From the NCBI GenBank assembly GCA_023053685.1, contig JALIGW010000013.1, forward strand, positions 18,498,501-18,562,500: a stretch of DNA of 64,000 nt, given 5' to 3'. The notes under the pieces were generated by a model. The model was given only the letters and a program-made list of their open reading frames with translations. It ran no database searches and was not told the DNA's origin. Positions within the stretch are counted from its first letter, which is position 1. Each line of letters opens with the position of its first letter. The DNA comes from Diadophis punctatus similis (Eukaryota; Chordata; Lepidosauria; Squamata; Dipsadidae). A program made the translations under genes and the position numbers. This document shows positions 23,550 to 39,947 of the stretch, one piece after another.

Positions 23550-23732
23550 CAGCGCCCCCTCTAACTTTTTGGGCACCAGGGACCGGTTCCATGGATAGGT
23601 TTTTCCATGGACTGGAGGGTGTATGGTTTCATGTGCTGCCTGCATTCTGTGTATGGGGCTTTGTTTGCACAGCCTGGTTTCTGGAATGCTGCGGCCCGGT
23701 GCCGGTCCATGGAACGGGGTTTGGGACCCCTG
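23550..23732. mobile_element. hAT miniature element (183 bp) with 8-bp TSD
   Basis: Starts CAGCGCCCCCTCTAACTTTT and ends GGTTTGGGACCCCTG. CCTTAAGG flanks at 23542-23549 and 23733-23740. The interior has GGACCGGTTCCATGG-type and mirrored CGGTGCCGGTCCATGGAAC motifs. Confidence 0.85.
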
Positions 23733-23980
23733 CCTTAAGGAATACTTCTGCTTGTTTTTCTGCAAATTATTTCCAATTTTCTAAGCTGAGGAGTGAGACA
23801 TTTAGCAATATCTAGAGATCAGCTTCCTGTAGTCAGTTTTTATTCTGACTGATTGCGGCTTGCCAGAATTCTCAGATGAGGATCTTTTCTGATCCCGCTA
23901 TAATTGATTCTAGGAAGTTGCTCTGTGACAGTGAACTCTTTCAAATAAACCTGCAATTTAAACTGTGTTGGACAAATTAG

Positions 23981-24330
23981 TACAGGCAGTCGTTGACTTA
24001 CAAGAGGTCGCTTAACAACTGTTCAAAGTTACAATGGACCATCGCAGAGCTACTTACAACTCTTTTTCAGAGTTATAAAGATCATACATCCCTTCCATAA
24101 TCACATAACTACATTTTGGGCACTTGGCAACTGGATCACTATACAGCAGTTTGCAGTGTCCTGCAGTCACGTAACTTTGATTTGTGACTTTTTAAAATCC
24201 TTTTTGGTGTTTACTTTTGGTTTCTGGCAAAAAAAAAAAATCTATTGGGGAAAAACGCATTTGGTTAATGACCATTGTAAAAGCAGGTTGTACATTCAAA
24301 TTACGACTATAACTCTGGACTCAATTCTGT
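23981..24330. repeat. Diverged TA-flanked Tigger-like element
   Basis: Begins TACAGGCAGTCGTTGACTTA, matching the TACAGGTAGTCC terminus seen at 36477 and 41672, and carries TTCAAAGTTACAATGG-type internal sequence. The right terminus is decayed. Confidence 0.5.
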
Positions 24331-24901
24331 TGAGAGTACCTGTAGCCATTCACTTAACTCATGAATGGATATCATTTGTCAAGATTCCCACAACTCCTAT
24401 TTTTAGCACATTGAAAGTAGTTGCAATATACTTAGCTTATAAAAGAAATTAGCAATCATTTTCATTTACATAAAAGTGAGAAATTTACTGTGTTTAATTC
24501 TAGATTAACAGAACATTTCTGTTTAAGGGCTATTAATGTAGTCTTGTATTTTTTGAAAACAGAAAACAGGATCCTAGCTATGCAAATCTTATTGTACAAG
24601 TGAGAATGACAAGAAAACTTTTATATTTCTATCAAGAATGTTCCAGTTCCAAAAGAACTAGAAAATGATTTCAGCTGCTTTCTGCTTTCTGTAATTTAAA
24701 ATATTACTGTATCTCATAATTATTGGCAAGTGATTACTAAACAAAATATTTTGCTACTTTCCTACTGGCGTATTTAATGTGAGTGAATATTCCACTTATT
24801 TACACCATTTCTCATTCCATTTATGTCAAGAAATGTTTGAATGGTAAAAACCATCCGCCAATTTCAAATGTACTGATTGTGAGGCAAAGCTTTATACTAA
24901 T

Positions 24902-25445
24902 ACTGAAGAATAGATTAGAATAGAATAACAGAGTTGAAAGGGACCTTTGAGGTCTTCTAGTCCAACCCTGCTTAGGCAGGAAACCCTATAGCATTTCAGA
25001 CAAATGGTTATCCAATCTCTTCTTAAAAATGTCCAGTGTTGGAGGCAAGTTGTTCCACTGATTAATTGTTCTGTCAGGAAATTTCTCCTTAGTTCTAGGT
25101 TGGTTCTCTCCTTGATTAGCTTCTATCCATTGCTTCTTGTCCTGCCCTCAGGTGCTTTGGAGAATAGCTTGACTCCCTCTTCTTTGTGGCAGCCCCTGAG
25201 ATATTGGAACACTGCTATCATGTCACTCCTAGTCCTTCTTTTCGTCAAACTAGACATACCCAATTCCGGCAACTGTTCTTTATATGTTTTAGCCTCCAGT
25301 TCCCTAATCATCTTTGGTGCTCTTCTCTGCACTCTTTCTAGTGTCTCAACATCTTTTTTACATCGTGGCGACCAAAACTGGATGCAGTATTCCAAGTGTG
25401 GCCTTACCAAGACATTATAAAGTGGTATTAACAGTTCACGTGATC
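24902..25445 (-). pseudogene. CR1 LINE 3' end, 5'-truncated
   Basis: The minus-strand frame at 25123-25410 reads MVRPHLEYCIQFWSPRCKKD and continues with LERVQRRAPKMI and LGMSSLTKRR, the well-known C-terminus of CR1 reverse transcriptase. The 3' untranslated part at the low end contains the complement of GGACTAGAAGACCTCAAAGG. The copy is truncated and lacks its catalytic domains. Confidence 0.88.
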
Positions 25446-25799
25446 TTGATTCTATCCTCTGTCTTTCTATTCTATGATTTTATTCTTCTTCACCAAGAAA
25501 TTCCAATGATATTCAGACTTAATATCATACTAAGAACATTACTTTTTTTTCTGTCACTGGACCAGCATTATTTTATTTGACATTGTAGTTACAGAAGAAT
25601 TATCTGTTTCTATTACTATTGATTTAAAAAATAAAGTAATCCTGAAAGACATTTTTCCCCTTCCAAGGATTTCAGAGTTTAGTCTTTTTTCACTAATACC
25701 AATTCTGCACCAATTGCAGGAATAGCTATCACCAAGGCACGAGCTCACTTCTGCACATCAGCTGACATTTACAGTGAGAGGAACACCACCTGTATTGTC

Positions 25800-27056
25800 T
25801 TGATAAAGCATGTATGATCCTTTTATTCATACTGTAATAGCAGCAATGAGCAGTGTGTAGGGATGCTCTGTAGAAAGAGAAAAGTTTTACATTCTGAACT
25901 TATGATATGCCATGTAAAAAAGAGAAGTGAATTTAGGATTTACTCTCTACACATAGAATGAATAATGTGCGAGTATTACAATGTAAATGTGTCCTTTAAA
26001 AAATCATTTCCCCCTGTTGCTAGATGAGGAGAAAACAAAGGCATCTCCTTGCTGCAGCACTGATCATATGCCTTGATGAAGAAACAGTACATTTTTTAAA
26101 AAAAGCTTGCAGGGAAGACTGAATTGTCTATTTAAAATGTCAACGTAAGAGAAATCAATAGCTTCTTTTTAAGTGCACTTCACATGCTTCTGATTATAGA
26201 CCCAACATTCTGATTTCTCCCACATTTTCCTACATTCTAAAGTTGTTTGGCTGAAATGCACTTTTCCCAGTAAATATTTTCCTTAAAAAGAAAAAGGCGA
26301 AATTAACTATGCTCACATTTTTATATGGCTAGAAATCTTGCTAATTAAAAACCCGATATGCTACAAGACAAGACATGTGAAAGACAACATATATAATGAA
26401 ACGAGTTTTTGTTTTTGTTTAATTGTTGTGCTGTGGCTAAAAGTAAAGGTCTGAAGGCTTTAATTTAACATTCCAAGTTCTCCCTTCCATCTTTATTGAT
26501 TCTAATTGCTTTTCCACAAATGTCTTTGGGGGCTAGAACAGCAGTCATTGCATCACACCATTTTGTTTTCCAAGACTTCAAGTTTCAAAAGCAAAACTGT
26601 TCAAAAAGTACAGTTCCCGATTTTGATTTGATAACTGGGACAAAAATGTAGCACATACTTAAAGGTTACACAATCTACAAATGATGGCAATATTTTCCTT
26701 GGGAGAGTACAGTTTTGTTTTCTTGTAAATACTCAAAAAGGCTCAACTTCAAGCAGTAATAAAACACAAGCAAAAGTGATTTAACCCTTTAAAATAAATA
26801 TTCAGGAAAACCTCTCTGTACATACAAGTGAAAGAATATGTAACACTTTCACGCTAAAAGAAAATAATTTGTTCATAGAAGCAGCTGAAATCTGCTGTTC
26901 CAGCCCAGAGTCCCCAAGTGAAGAAGGGAGGCCCAAATACAGGTGACTACGGTAGCTTGCTTGCTATAGCTTATGGCCTTTTGTGGGTTTTCTCTTATTG
27001 ATTTTTGGACAGGGACACCATTGCCACCAATCGTTTTATCCCTTTTATTTAATTCA
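25800..27056 (-). other. UBE3A: Probable UBE3A 3' UTR
   Basis: Sequence directly downstream of the UBE3A stop codon. Minus-strand AATAAA signals occur at 26492-26497 and 25822-25827, and either could end the transcript. The extent is inferred. No repeat was recognised in this interval. Confidence 0.5.
25822..25827 (-). terminator. Candidate UBE3A polyadenylation signal
   Basis: AATAAA on the minus strand, about 1.2 kb after the UBE3A stop. A nearer AATAAA is at 26492-26497. Confidence 0.35.
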
Positions 27057-27260
<204 letters not shown>

Positions 27261-27407
27261 TTATCCATGTTTTATTTTTCACTTTTTAAAGAATTGGGTT
27301 ATTCAAATGCTATTATTGGTGAGTTTATGTAATCCTCATTTGGGATGAAGTTAAAAACCTATTGCTTAACAACATTTTCTACCCATTTCTGAATTTTAAA
27401 GACTTTA

Positions 27408-28012
<605 letters not shown>

Positions 28013-28842
28013 ATTTCCAGAGGCACAAGATTATAATATAATTTTCTGTCTCGTTAAAGGCATAATCTCTAAGATAACTTATACAGAAGGAAATCTGGTT
28101 ACATCAGTCCAGCTAAAATATGTGGCGTGCAGAAAGATCAGCATAGATTTATTTTCTTTTTAGGAATAATTGATTGGGGTATTTCAAAATTATATGAAAG
28201 TGACTGTCAAAACTTAAACCCCCCTATGCATGGAGACTACAACAGGTCAATTATGATGCCTGCATACGCAGAGTATCTCATATATTCACATGGATCTTAC
28301 TATGACTAGATACCATCTTTAATAGTGGTGACTTTCTTATTACCCTCTTTTGAGGGATGCAAATAGCTTGCTTACACCAATGCAGTAAAACACCTCTCAA
28401 GTTACTCAGTTGAGAGTAAGAAAGCTTTACTCACTGGTTAGAAAAGAGATGTCTAATGTCTCCCTCACACAGTCCAAGAGTGTTGAAGTGCTAGTAAGCA
28501 CACACTGCTAGCTGGTAGAAAATACAGGAATGGTGAGACAACTTGGTCTTGCCCTCTTTTTTGGAAAAGCCCAAGAGGTCTCTATGCCGACCCAACTAAC
28601 TTTATCAGCCACTCAAGGCAGTTATGAAATATAAGTTATTTATACACAATATCTAAAATAATAAATTTTAAGGCGTAAAGAGACTGATTGTGACTCCAAT
28701 ATATGCATACAGAGAGTTAACTATAGGATCTGGCAGTTTGAAAAATAGGAAATGGAGATCGCTCCAATTTTTACTACTTTTATTTTAACAACCATGCCCA
28801 TCACCTGAAATTTCTATACATAGAAAAGCTCAGTCCCCATAC

Positions 28843-28916
28843 CTAATTATAAGAGAATCTCTGGTGTAGCCACCATCATATTCTGTGGTTTCTTCTAGGG
28901 CTTGGAAGTCTAGATT
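28843..28916 (-). CDS. UBE3A: UBE3A coding exon (HECT)
   Basis: Encodes [20 protein letters not shown] and SLII plus the first two bases of Arg. The donor GTATGG is at 28842, the acceptor TTTACAG before 28916. Length 74 bases. Confidence 0.96.
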
Positions 28917-29007
28917 CTGTAAATAGAATATACTGTATCACCATTATACAATTTAGCACCAACAGCAAAACCAATAAATGTTTTTCCATTCAATTAAAAT
29001 GCCTTAC

Positions 29008-29163
29008 CCTACTTCCGCAAATAAGCAATTCAATCTCCTCAGGTCTAAATAAATATTTTAGGGGAGATTCATTGGTTACCATGTGGAATCCTCTTCGAAA
29101 GGCCTTAAATTGTTTTTCCACTGATTTGTTCAGAATGTAGTCAGAATACAGATTAACAAATTC
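29008..29163 (-). CDS. UBE3A: UBE3A coding exon (HECT)
   Basis: Encodes exactly 52 codons, [18 protein letters not shown] through IELLICGSR. The donor GTAAGG is at 29007 and the acceptor TTAAACAG before 29163. Only 91 bases of intron separate it from the next exon. Confidence 0.97.
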
Positions 29164-29986
29164 CTGTTTAATAAAAAAGCAGACAACACCAAGCTTCTTT
29201 ACTAGGTCAGGTATGAGCCTTTGTCTCAAATAAAGAGAACTATGCTCTTCCCACCATCCTCTCAAAAACTAGATATGAACTTCCTCTTGTTTAGTAGCTC
29301 TAAGACTTACACATCTGTAAGATTTTACTGATTCTACAAACTTCGAATTATTTCATAAACAAGTATTTTATGTTTTCTTTATTTACCATTCACCTCCACA
29401 AGGCTGAAATCTAATGAAGTTATTAAGTTAAGTTGCTAGTGAACAGTGGCTTTCGATTCCTTAACAAAGGAGTCCCTATCTAGCACAAGATACATTTTTA
29501 TTCCTCACATGCTATGATTGCCAATTAACTGAACTTAATAGTAACTAATAATCAATGTTACTGATGTGCTTTCCTGACTTGTTTTTACATTATTTGTCAT
29601 TCTCTTATTTTACTTTTAAATTAAAAAATATTAGCTTTAAAAAAAAACCCAGAAATCCTTATTTGACATCAAAGCACAGGCTGCACTCATGGTTCTTTTC
29701 CTTATATACTATTCTTCTCATGATAAAGAATATATGTAGCTCAGGGCTGAAGGTTTGGGTCGCTAGGATTCTCTGGGCTTAGTTTTTCATTGGCAGATGT
29801 TTCATTACCCCCTCTTCCCATAACATCTTCAGGACTAAAGATGGATTTAAGTAGGTAATGAAATATCTGTAAATGAAAATCCAAGCTTAGAGAACATATC
29901 CATTACCATCTTTCCTCAACTTAGTGCATTCCTGTTAATGGTTAGGAATTCTGAAAGTTGTAATCTTAATGTCTGTAAAGGAAGCC

Positions 29987-30262
<276 letters not shown>

Positions 30263-30642
30263 CATGAATACCAAGATGCATCAGAAATGCAGTTAGAAAC
30301 ATCAGTGAAATTCAGCTTCTAGTCAGGCACAAACTTCACTTATCTGAAGTAAAATTCTAGCTCTTATGAAGCTTTAATTGAAAGCTTATGGCAATACTTT
30401 GAATGGTTAAAAAAAGGTTGGGAGCAGACTTTAGTGCTCTATATACTTTTTGTCCCTACCGTGGCATGGGTCATTATAGTATTCAAAACAATGCAAATCA
30501 TATAAGCAAAGATCCTGAAAAAATAAATTTGCATAATACAAACAGATTGCAGAATGTATTTACTCAATATGCTATCTTTGCAGTTTTAGAATACCAGTTA
30601 CTTAGATAATCACTATAAATGGTGGCAGCCATATTATATTAC

Positions 30643-30807
30643 CTTTCTGTTTTCATTTGTAATAGGGATTGTATCTCCATTTTCCTTTAAATCATGCATC
30701 ATTGGATTACCAAAGAGATCTGTATGAGATATCTGGAAGGTTATCATCATATCGTCTTCCACACTTCCCTCATACTGCAACAAGTCTCTTAAGCTCTGGT
30801 AGAGAAC
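30643..30807 (-). CDS. UBE3A: UBE3A coding exon (HECT)
   Basis: Encodes exactly 55 codons from [19 protein letters not shown] to [12 protein letters not shown]. The donor GTAATA is at 30642 and the acceptor TTTTAG before 30807. Confidence 0.97.
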
Positions 30808-31934
30808 CTAAAACAGTAAATATATTTCATGTAGCCTTAAAAAGCACTACAAGATGCATAGAATGTGTACAAACATTAAGAACCAAGCTAAATGTAGGCA
30901 TCTACTTGTAACAGTTATTTGAATATTAAAAGCAACTGTTGGAGATAGAGAACTTGATGAGAGAAGAAGGAAGTGCCTTAATTTGTTTCTTTCCCCAAAG
31001 GATGCCTTGTTTTAATGAAGCTACCCGTTAAAAGCTGTTTTTTCATATCCTGGGAAAATACTGCTTCCAATAGCTGGAAAAAAAATGGCAAATTTGGCTG
31101 AAAAGAGTCACAAAATTTAAATCACTCATCACCATTCCTCTAATCAGATACACAGTTTTTCCTCATTTAAAAACCTATACAATATTGGGAGCATACCGAT
31201 AACTTGATCACAACTAATTATGCTTCAGAAGCTAATGAACGGGAGATGTTCCCTCCTCAAAATGTGGCTTTGCTATCTCATACTCCACTAGCCTCTATCA
31301 CCTGGAACAAGCTAGTGTGCAATGTTAAGATTACACAACCATTTAAAAAGAAATAACAAAGAACTTTTGTTAGTTAAGGCATCCTGGGGAAAAGCCAGAT
31401 TATACATTTCATAGCGACATCATGGCAGTGTTTTTCTAAATTAAGCCTGTATATATTGAATTCTGTTTCGGACAAATAACAGTGTGTGGCCATCTTTTTC
31501 AAGATTAGCAGAGAGTTTCTACCGTATATTTATTAGATGTGTACAAATCTTATTTGATAATAACCTTCTTTAAATCCACATTAGTAGTCATATGAATGAT
31601 GGCTTGTATAAATGCAATGCCAAATACGATCTCAGCAAATTATTGTTACTTCTCTATGGAATTCTGATCCACATTTCACAAGTTTTTTTCAAATTAAAAC
31701 GAAGAGATGTACACACTCATACAAAGGTAAACATTCAATACTATATACTATAGCAGTGGTCGGGAACCTTTTTGACTAAGAGAGCCATGAAAGCAAAAAA
31801 TTTGGAAATTTATTTCAGTGAGAGCCATATACCGTATATTCCGGCGTATAACACGACTGGGCATATAAGACGACCCCCAACTTTTCCAATGAAAATATAG
31901 AGTTTGGGATATACTCTTCGTATAAGACTACCCC

Positions 31935-32398
31935 TCCTACCATCTTTCTTTTTCTTTCTGTCTTTCTTCCTTCCTAAAATCTTTCTTTCTTTCTTTCCCT
32001 CTCACTTTTTTCTCTTCCTCCCACCCTTCCTCTTCTTCTTCCTCTTCCTTCCTTCCTTCCTTCCATCTCTGGTCTTCCTTCCTTCCTTCCTTCCTTCCTT
32101 CCTTCCTTCCTTCCTTCCTTCCTTCCTTCCTTCCTTCCTTTCATCTCTGGTCTTCCTTCCTTCCTTCCTTCCTTCCTTCCTTCCATCTCTGGTCTCCCTT
32201 CATTCCTTCCTACCTTCCTTCCTTCCTTCCTTCCTTCCTTCCTTCCTTCCATCTCTGGTCTTCCTTCCTTCCTTCCTTCCTTCCTTCCTTCCTTCCTTCC
32301 TTCCTTCCTTCCTTCCTTCCTTCCTTCCTTCCTTCCTTCCTTCCTTCCTTCCTTTATCTCTGGTCTTCCTTCCTTCCCTTTTCTCTTCTTCCCTCTTT
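31935..32398. repeat. (TTCC)n polypyrimidine array
   Basis: Long CCTT/TTCC repeat broken by a repeated ATCTCTGGTCTTCC spacer every 50-110 bp. Lies inside the hAT element at 31754-34041. Confidence 0.95.
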
Positions 32399-33434
32399 CC
32401 TAGCCCTCAGCACCACAAGATCCTTTTTCCCAAATGAAGAAAAGAGTGCTGGTGGCGGCTGCGGTCGTGCCGAGGGAGCGCGCGGCTGAGAGGCATCTCG
32501 CGCGGGGAGGAAACTTTGTCTGGCTTGCCTTCGAGAGCGAGCAAGCAAGCGAGAGCAGCGCAGCCACAGCCGGAAGGGAAGCAAGCAGCCTGCTCTGCCA
32601 CTCAAGCCAGCGGCTGCCGGAAGCAACAAGGGCGTTAGGAAAAGAGAAGGAGGAGCGCCGCCACCGCCGCTAGCACTCTTTCCTTCAGTTCTATCTTTTC
32701 CTTCTCTTTTCCTAACGCCCTTGTTGCTTCCGGCAGCCGCTGGCTTGAGTGGCAGAGCAGGCTGCTTGCTTTCCTTCCGGCTGTGGCTGCGCTGCTCTCG
32801 CTTGCTTGCTCGCTCTCGAAGCCAAGCCAGACAAAGTTTCCTCCCCGCGTGAGATGCCTCTCAGCTGCGCGCTCCCTCGGCACGACCGCAGCCGCCACCA
32901 GCACTCTTTTCTTCATTTGGGAAAAAGGATCTTGTGGTGCTGAGGGCTAGGAAAGAGGGAAGAAGAGAAAAGGGAAGGAAGGAAGACCAGAGATGAAAGG
33001 AAGGAAGGAAGGAAGGAGGGAGTGCCGAGGGAGCGCGCGGCTGAGAGGCATCTCGCGCGGGGAGGAAACTTTGTCTGGCTTGGCTTCGAGAGCGAGCAAG
33101 CAAGCGAGAGCAGCGCAGCCACAGCCGGAAGGGAAGCAAGCAGCCTGCTCTGCCACTCAAGCCAGCGGCTGCCGGAAGCAACAAGGGCGTTAGGAAAAGA
33201 GAAGGAAAAGATAGAACTGAAGGAAAGAGTGCTAGCGGCGGTGGCGGCGCTCCTCCTTCTCTTTTCCTAACGCCCTTGTTGCTTCCGGCAGCCGCTGGCT
33301 TGAGTGGCAGAGCAGGCTGCTTGCTTCCCTTCCGGCTGTGGCTGCGCTGCTCTCGCTTGCTTGCTCGCTCTCAAAGCCAAGCCAGACAAAGTTTCCTCCC
33401 CGCACGAGATGCCTCTCAGCCGCGCGCTCCCTCG
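32340..33434. repeat. Four alternately inverted GC-rich units (nested palindromes)
   Basis: A unit of roughly 185 bp, starting GTGCCGAGGGAGCGCGCGGC and ending near GGCGTTAGGAAAAGAGAAGG, occurs forward at about 32468-32652, inverted at 32699-32882, forward at 33019-33205 and inverted at 33257-33434. The first pair's arms extend outward (about 32340-33017) through a TAGCCCTCAGCACCACAAGA segment. The spacer with GCCACCGCCGCTAGCACTC in the first pair appears inverted in the second. Confidence 0.88.
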
Positions 33435-34046
33435 ACAGCCAGCTCCTGCCCGCGTCTCCCGCCTGCCTCTTGCCTTATGCCGCCAGCTGATGGTGGCTGC
33501 TGCAGCCTTCCCAGCAGGCGACTAGAGCAGGGCAGCATCGGAGCTCCAAGGCTCCTTCGGCCGCTTGGCTTATTTATTCAAACTATCCCACCATTAGGCA
33601 CCACAGAAAAAGGGGGAGGTTGATACGGCCTGACAATTAACAGAGCGGCGGGACGACGCGCGAAGGGAAGCAAGAAAGCCAAGTCTACACTCTCACACAA
33701 AGCCCCTCACCTGCCGCGCGTGCTCGGCCCCGGCCCCGCCCTCTCACCGCTTCACTCCCGCTAACCGTTTCCTTGGTTTCCCAACCGTCTTTCCACACAA
33801 ACTTCCCTCACGTGGCCCCATCAGCGGGCTCTCTTATTGGCCCACCGCTCAAGCAGCGGTAGTTGTCAATGTCGCCCCTCTTTCCACGTTGCTAACTTCT
33901 CTCTGTCTGGGCGTTTAGTTACAGGGTTTTCGGGCAATGCGGAGTATCGAAGAACCGGGAGGATTTCACCCCTGCTGCGAGCCATATGCTATCATCAAAA
34001 GAGCCACATCTGGCTCGCGAGCCATAGGTTCCCGACCCCTGTACTA

Positions 34047-35658
<1,612 letters not shown>

Positions 35659-36232
35659 CTACAGAGGGAGAAGTAAAGTAATCTTTGAGTAAGTGCACAT
35701 CATTGGACACGAATGTAATTTTAAAATCATCAAACGACACAATGCCAAAGCTTCAAAAACATCTTTCTTAAAGTCCATACTGAGAACACTGCGACTTCAT
35801 TTTGGGGAATAGCTACAATGGATTTTTATAATATAATTTTACTCTGCTAGAGAGAATAGGGTCATAATGAATTTACAAGGCAAAGGATACACAAGGAACC
35901 TGTTTTTGGCTTACCTTGTCGAGAAGCATGCAATTAAATTAACTGGGTTGAAACTCAAGGGTTAGAAGCATGGTAGAAATACACCACATGGGTGACATTT
36001 CAGTGAGATTGGTGTGGAACAAGGACATACAAAATGGTAACTTGCTTTATAAACTGTTCATCACATAACTGCCAAAGAGTGAGAATCAAATTGTGGTGTC
36101 ACTATTTGCACTAATCTTCACTCTGGGGTTAGCTTTCAAGAGTCTGCATCTTCTGTCAGCTGCGACTAACTTTCCTTAAAGAGAGTCCTAGCATTGCAGT
36201 CTTCTGTACTTTTCCACTGTCCCCCCTCAAAA

Positions 36233-36369
<137 letters not shown>

Positions 36370-36476
36370 GTTCTGCATTCATTACCACCATGAAAGTCTC
36401 CAATGTACAGAATGGCATTTTCCCCTCATCCCTCCACTCAATGATTCACACTGAGCTGAGGAGTATTTCAGGAAAG

Positions 36477-36822
36477 TACAGGTAGTCCTTTCCTGAACTT
36501 CGCCCCATTTTATGACTTTTCTTGCCACAGTTTGTAACTGAATCGCTGTGCTTGATAAGTTAGCAACCCAGTTGTTAAGTGAATCTGGCTTCCCCATTGA
36601 CTTTGATTGTCAGAAGGTTGCAAAAGGGGATCACATGACCTTGGGGCACAGCAATGGTCATAAATATGAACCCGTTGCCAATCATCTGAATTTTGGTCAC
36701 ATGTTTAAGGGGATGCTGCAAAGGTCTTAACTGTGAAAAACAGCCATAAGTCACATTTTTCAATGCTCTTGTAACTTTGAACGGTCACTAAATGAAGTGT
36801 TGTAAGTAGAGGACTACCTGTA
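36477..36822. mobile_element. TA-flanked miniature element (Tigger/pogo-like)
   Basis: Begins TACAGGTAGTCCTTTCC and ends GAGGACTACCTGTA, inverted ends starting and finishing on TA. The interior has GGGGATCACATGACC and TAACTTTGAACGGTCACTAA, shared with 41672-42054. The superfamily is inferred from the TA ends. Confidence 0.75.
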
Positions 36823-38013
36823 TGCTACAAGAAACTCAATGAATTTCAGGATATACCCAATTAGTCTGAAGCATCTGGGACCAATCATATATTAAAATAT
36901 CAATAAGTAAATACTTCCTTTGTTTTGCATATTCTACTATTGGTGTCTTTCTCCTTTTCCATGAATGCACCATTTAAAAGGAATGTAAAGTTTTCCTTGG
37001 GAAAAGGAATTCTCTTGAGAATCTTGATTTCAACATATTCTAATGAGTAATGGCTAGATATGACTTGGATGTGGATCAACATAATATGTGACAATAAACA
37101 ATTTAGCCTAAGTTAAGGTTAAACAAACAATTGCTTAAAACAGTATCAGCACTTTATGTTTTAAACCTATTCAATCCATATTTTCAGAGAAGCAACTGTA
37201 TTACTGGATTGCAAAATGGAAAAAATGTTTTTTTAAAAAATAATAATATAAGAATTCATTAACAAATGAAAATCAGCTAAGTCAAATAGCATGTACTTAA
37301 ACAATTAAAATTTAAGGACTCCATCAGAGCTAATAACTTGCAATATTCATGATTTAACTAAACTGCAGCACATGCTCAATATAAAAAAGGCAATAACTGG
37401 AAAAAAAAACCCTGAAAAGAAGGCAATAACTTCCTGAACTGAAAAATACATTTTCCAAAAAAAATCTGCTTTTCAGGTCCATATTAAAAAAAAGATGGTA
37501 GTGGTTTTTTTTTTACTCTCTGTATCATTGTCCATGGATACATCAATATGATGGGGTTATCATGATATGTTGTTAACCCATAGCTACTATTGTATATATT
37601 CCACTTATCTTTCAAAAAAAATGTATGTAGTACAATTATTTCATTGTAAAGTCAACTTCAAAATGCTTAAATTTTGTTTAAATAATTATATTTGGAATGA
37701 ACTGAAACAAAATACTCCAGAAACATTCATAGCTAATTGCTTTGGTCTTGGTCAAAGAAAAGCTATCAACAATTTTTTTCAGTTAAATTTGAATACTGTT
37801 TTATACTTAAAAGAAACCAAGCAGAATATGGAATGATCTTCATTCTACTGCACCAAAACCTTTGTTCTTTGGTCAGAAACTCTATCTAGTGTGTAACTAA
37901 TTTTTTAAGGTACATATCATTTTGAATATGTACCTTAAAAAGAAATATTAACAAAAAAGTGCACACATTAAAAAGAATATTAACAAAACATTAAGGCTCC
38001 TAATTTTTTTTTA

Positions 38014-39351
<1,338 letters not shown>

Positions 39352-39552
39352 TTAAATTAAAAGAATGACTATTTACAACCTTCAGCAATAATTAACAGTT
39401 TCTGCAATCTGAACACAAACTTATTTTCCTACTTACAGAAACTGTATACCTTACATCTGCTAATTAAGTTCACCCTTTACAAACTTTTAAAAGTATTCTG
39501 GTTCTAAATTCTGAATGGAGGAATAAATGATCCCAACCTGATATGTACATAT

Positions 39553-39852
39553 CAACGGAGGGTTCCGGTTATTTTAGCTACCGGTGCGCATCGCGAGCCT
39601 GCACAGAAGTGAACTCGCATTCCATCGGGCAATTTCACTTCTGCGCATGCTTAGGACGACATTACAAGCCGAAACACAGCTGAGGAGCTTCTCAGCTGTG
39701 CTTTGAAGAATAAAGGTCCGTATTGAAACAAGGGCAAGTGGGAGGGCTTTTTCCCGACAGCTCAGGACGCAGAGAAGCGCCAGAAAATGACGTCATCGCC
39801 GGGCTCCTACTGAAGCTGTGCTCCACACTGCACCGGTAGGAACCCACCACTG
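39553..39852. mobile_element. hAT-type miniature element in UBE3A intron
   Basis: Right terminus GGTAGGAACCCACCACTG and a decayed left terminus CAACGGAGGGTTCCGG. The flanks GTACATAT (39545-39552) and GTATATAT (39853-39860) differ by one base. Family of 5560-5935. Confidence 0.75.
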
Positions 39853-39947
39853 GTATATATATTTTAAAAATTATGCCAGAATGGGAGGGGTTTTTTTTGG
39901 TTAACATAAAAAACATAATCAACATCTCTAATGGTTTAGTTTTCAGT

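Larger units (their letters stand above)
31754..34041. mobile_element. Large non-autonomous hAT element (2.3 kb) in UBE3A intron
   Basis: The left end reads CAGTGGTCGGGAACCT and the right end AGGTTCCCGACCCCTG. TACTATAG flanks at 31746-31753 and 34042-34049, an exact 8-bp duplication. Inside are a piece of another element (CCGTATATTCCGGCGTATAA), a long TTCC array and four alternately inverted GC-rich units. A CpG-rich right part ends AGAGCCACATCTGGCTCGCG. No transposase was seen. The right end is 67-75 bp from the donor of the exon at 34116-34321. Confidence 0.9.

Noticed and set aside
32434..33623. Repeated frames starting MKKRVLVAAAVVPRERAAER or MAEQAACFPSGCGCAALACL
   Set aside because: The same peptides appear on both strands because the DNA is four alternately inverted copies of one unit. 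There is no independent sign of coding.
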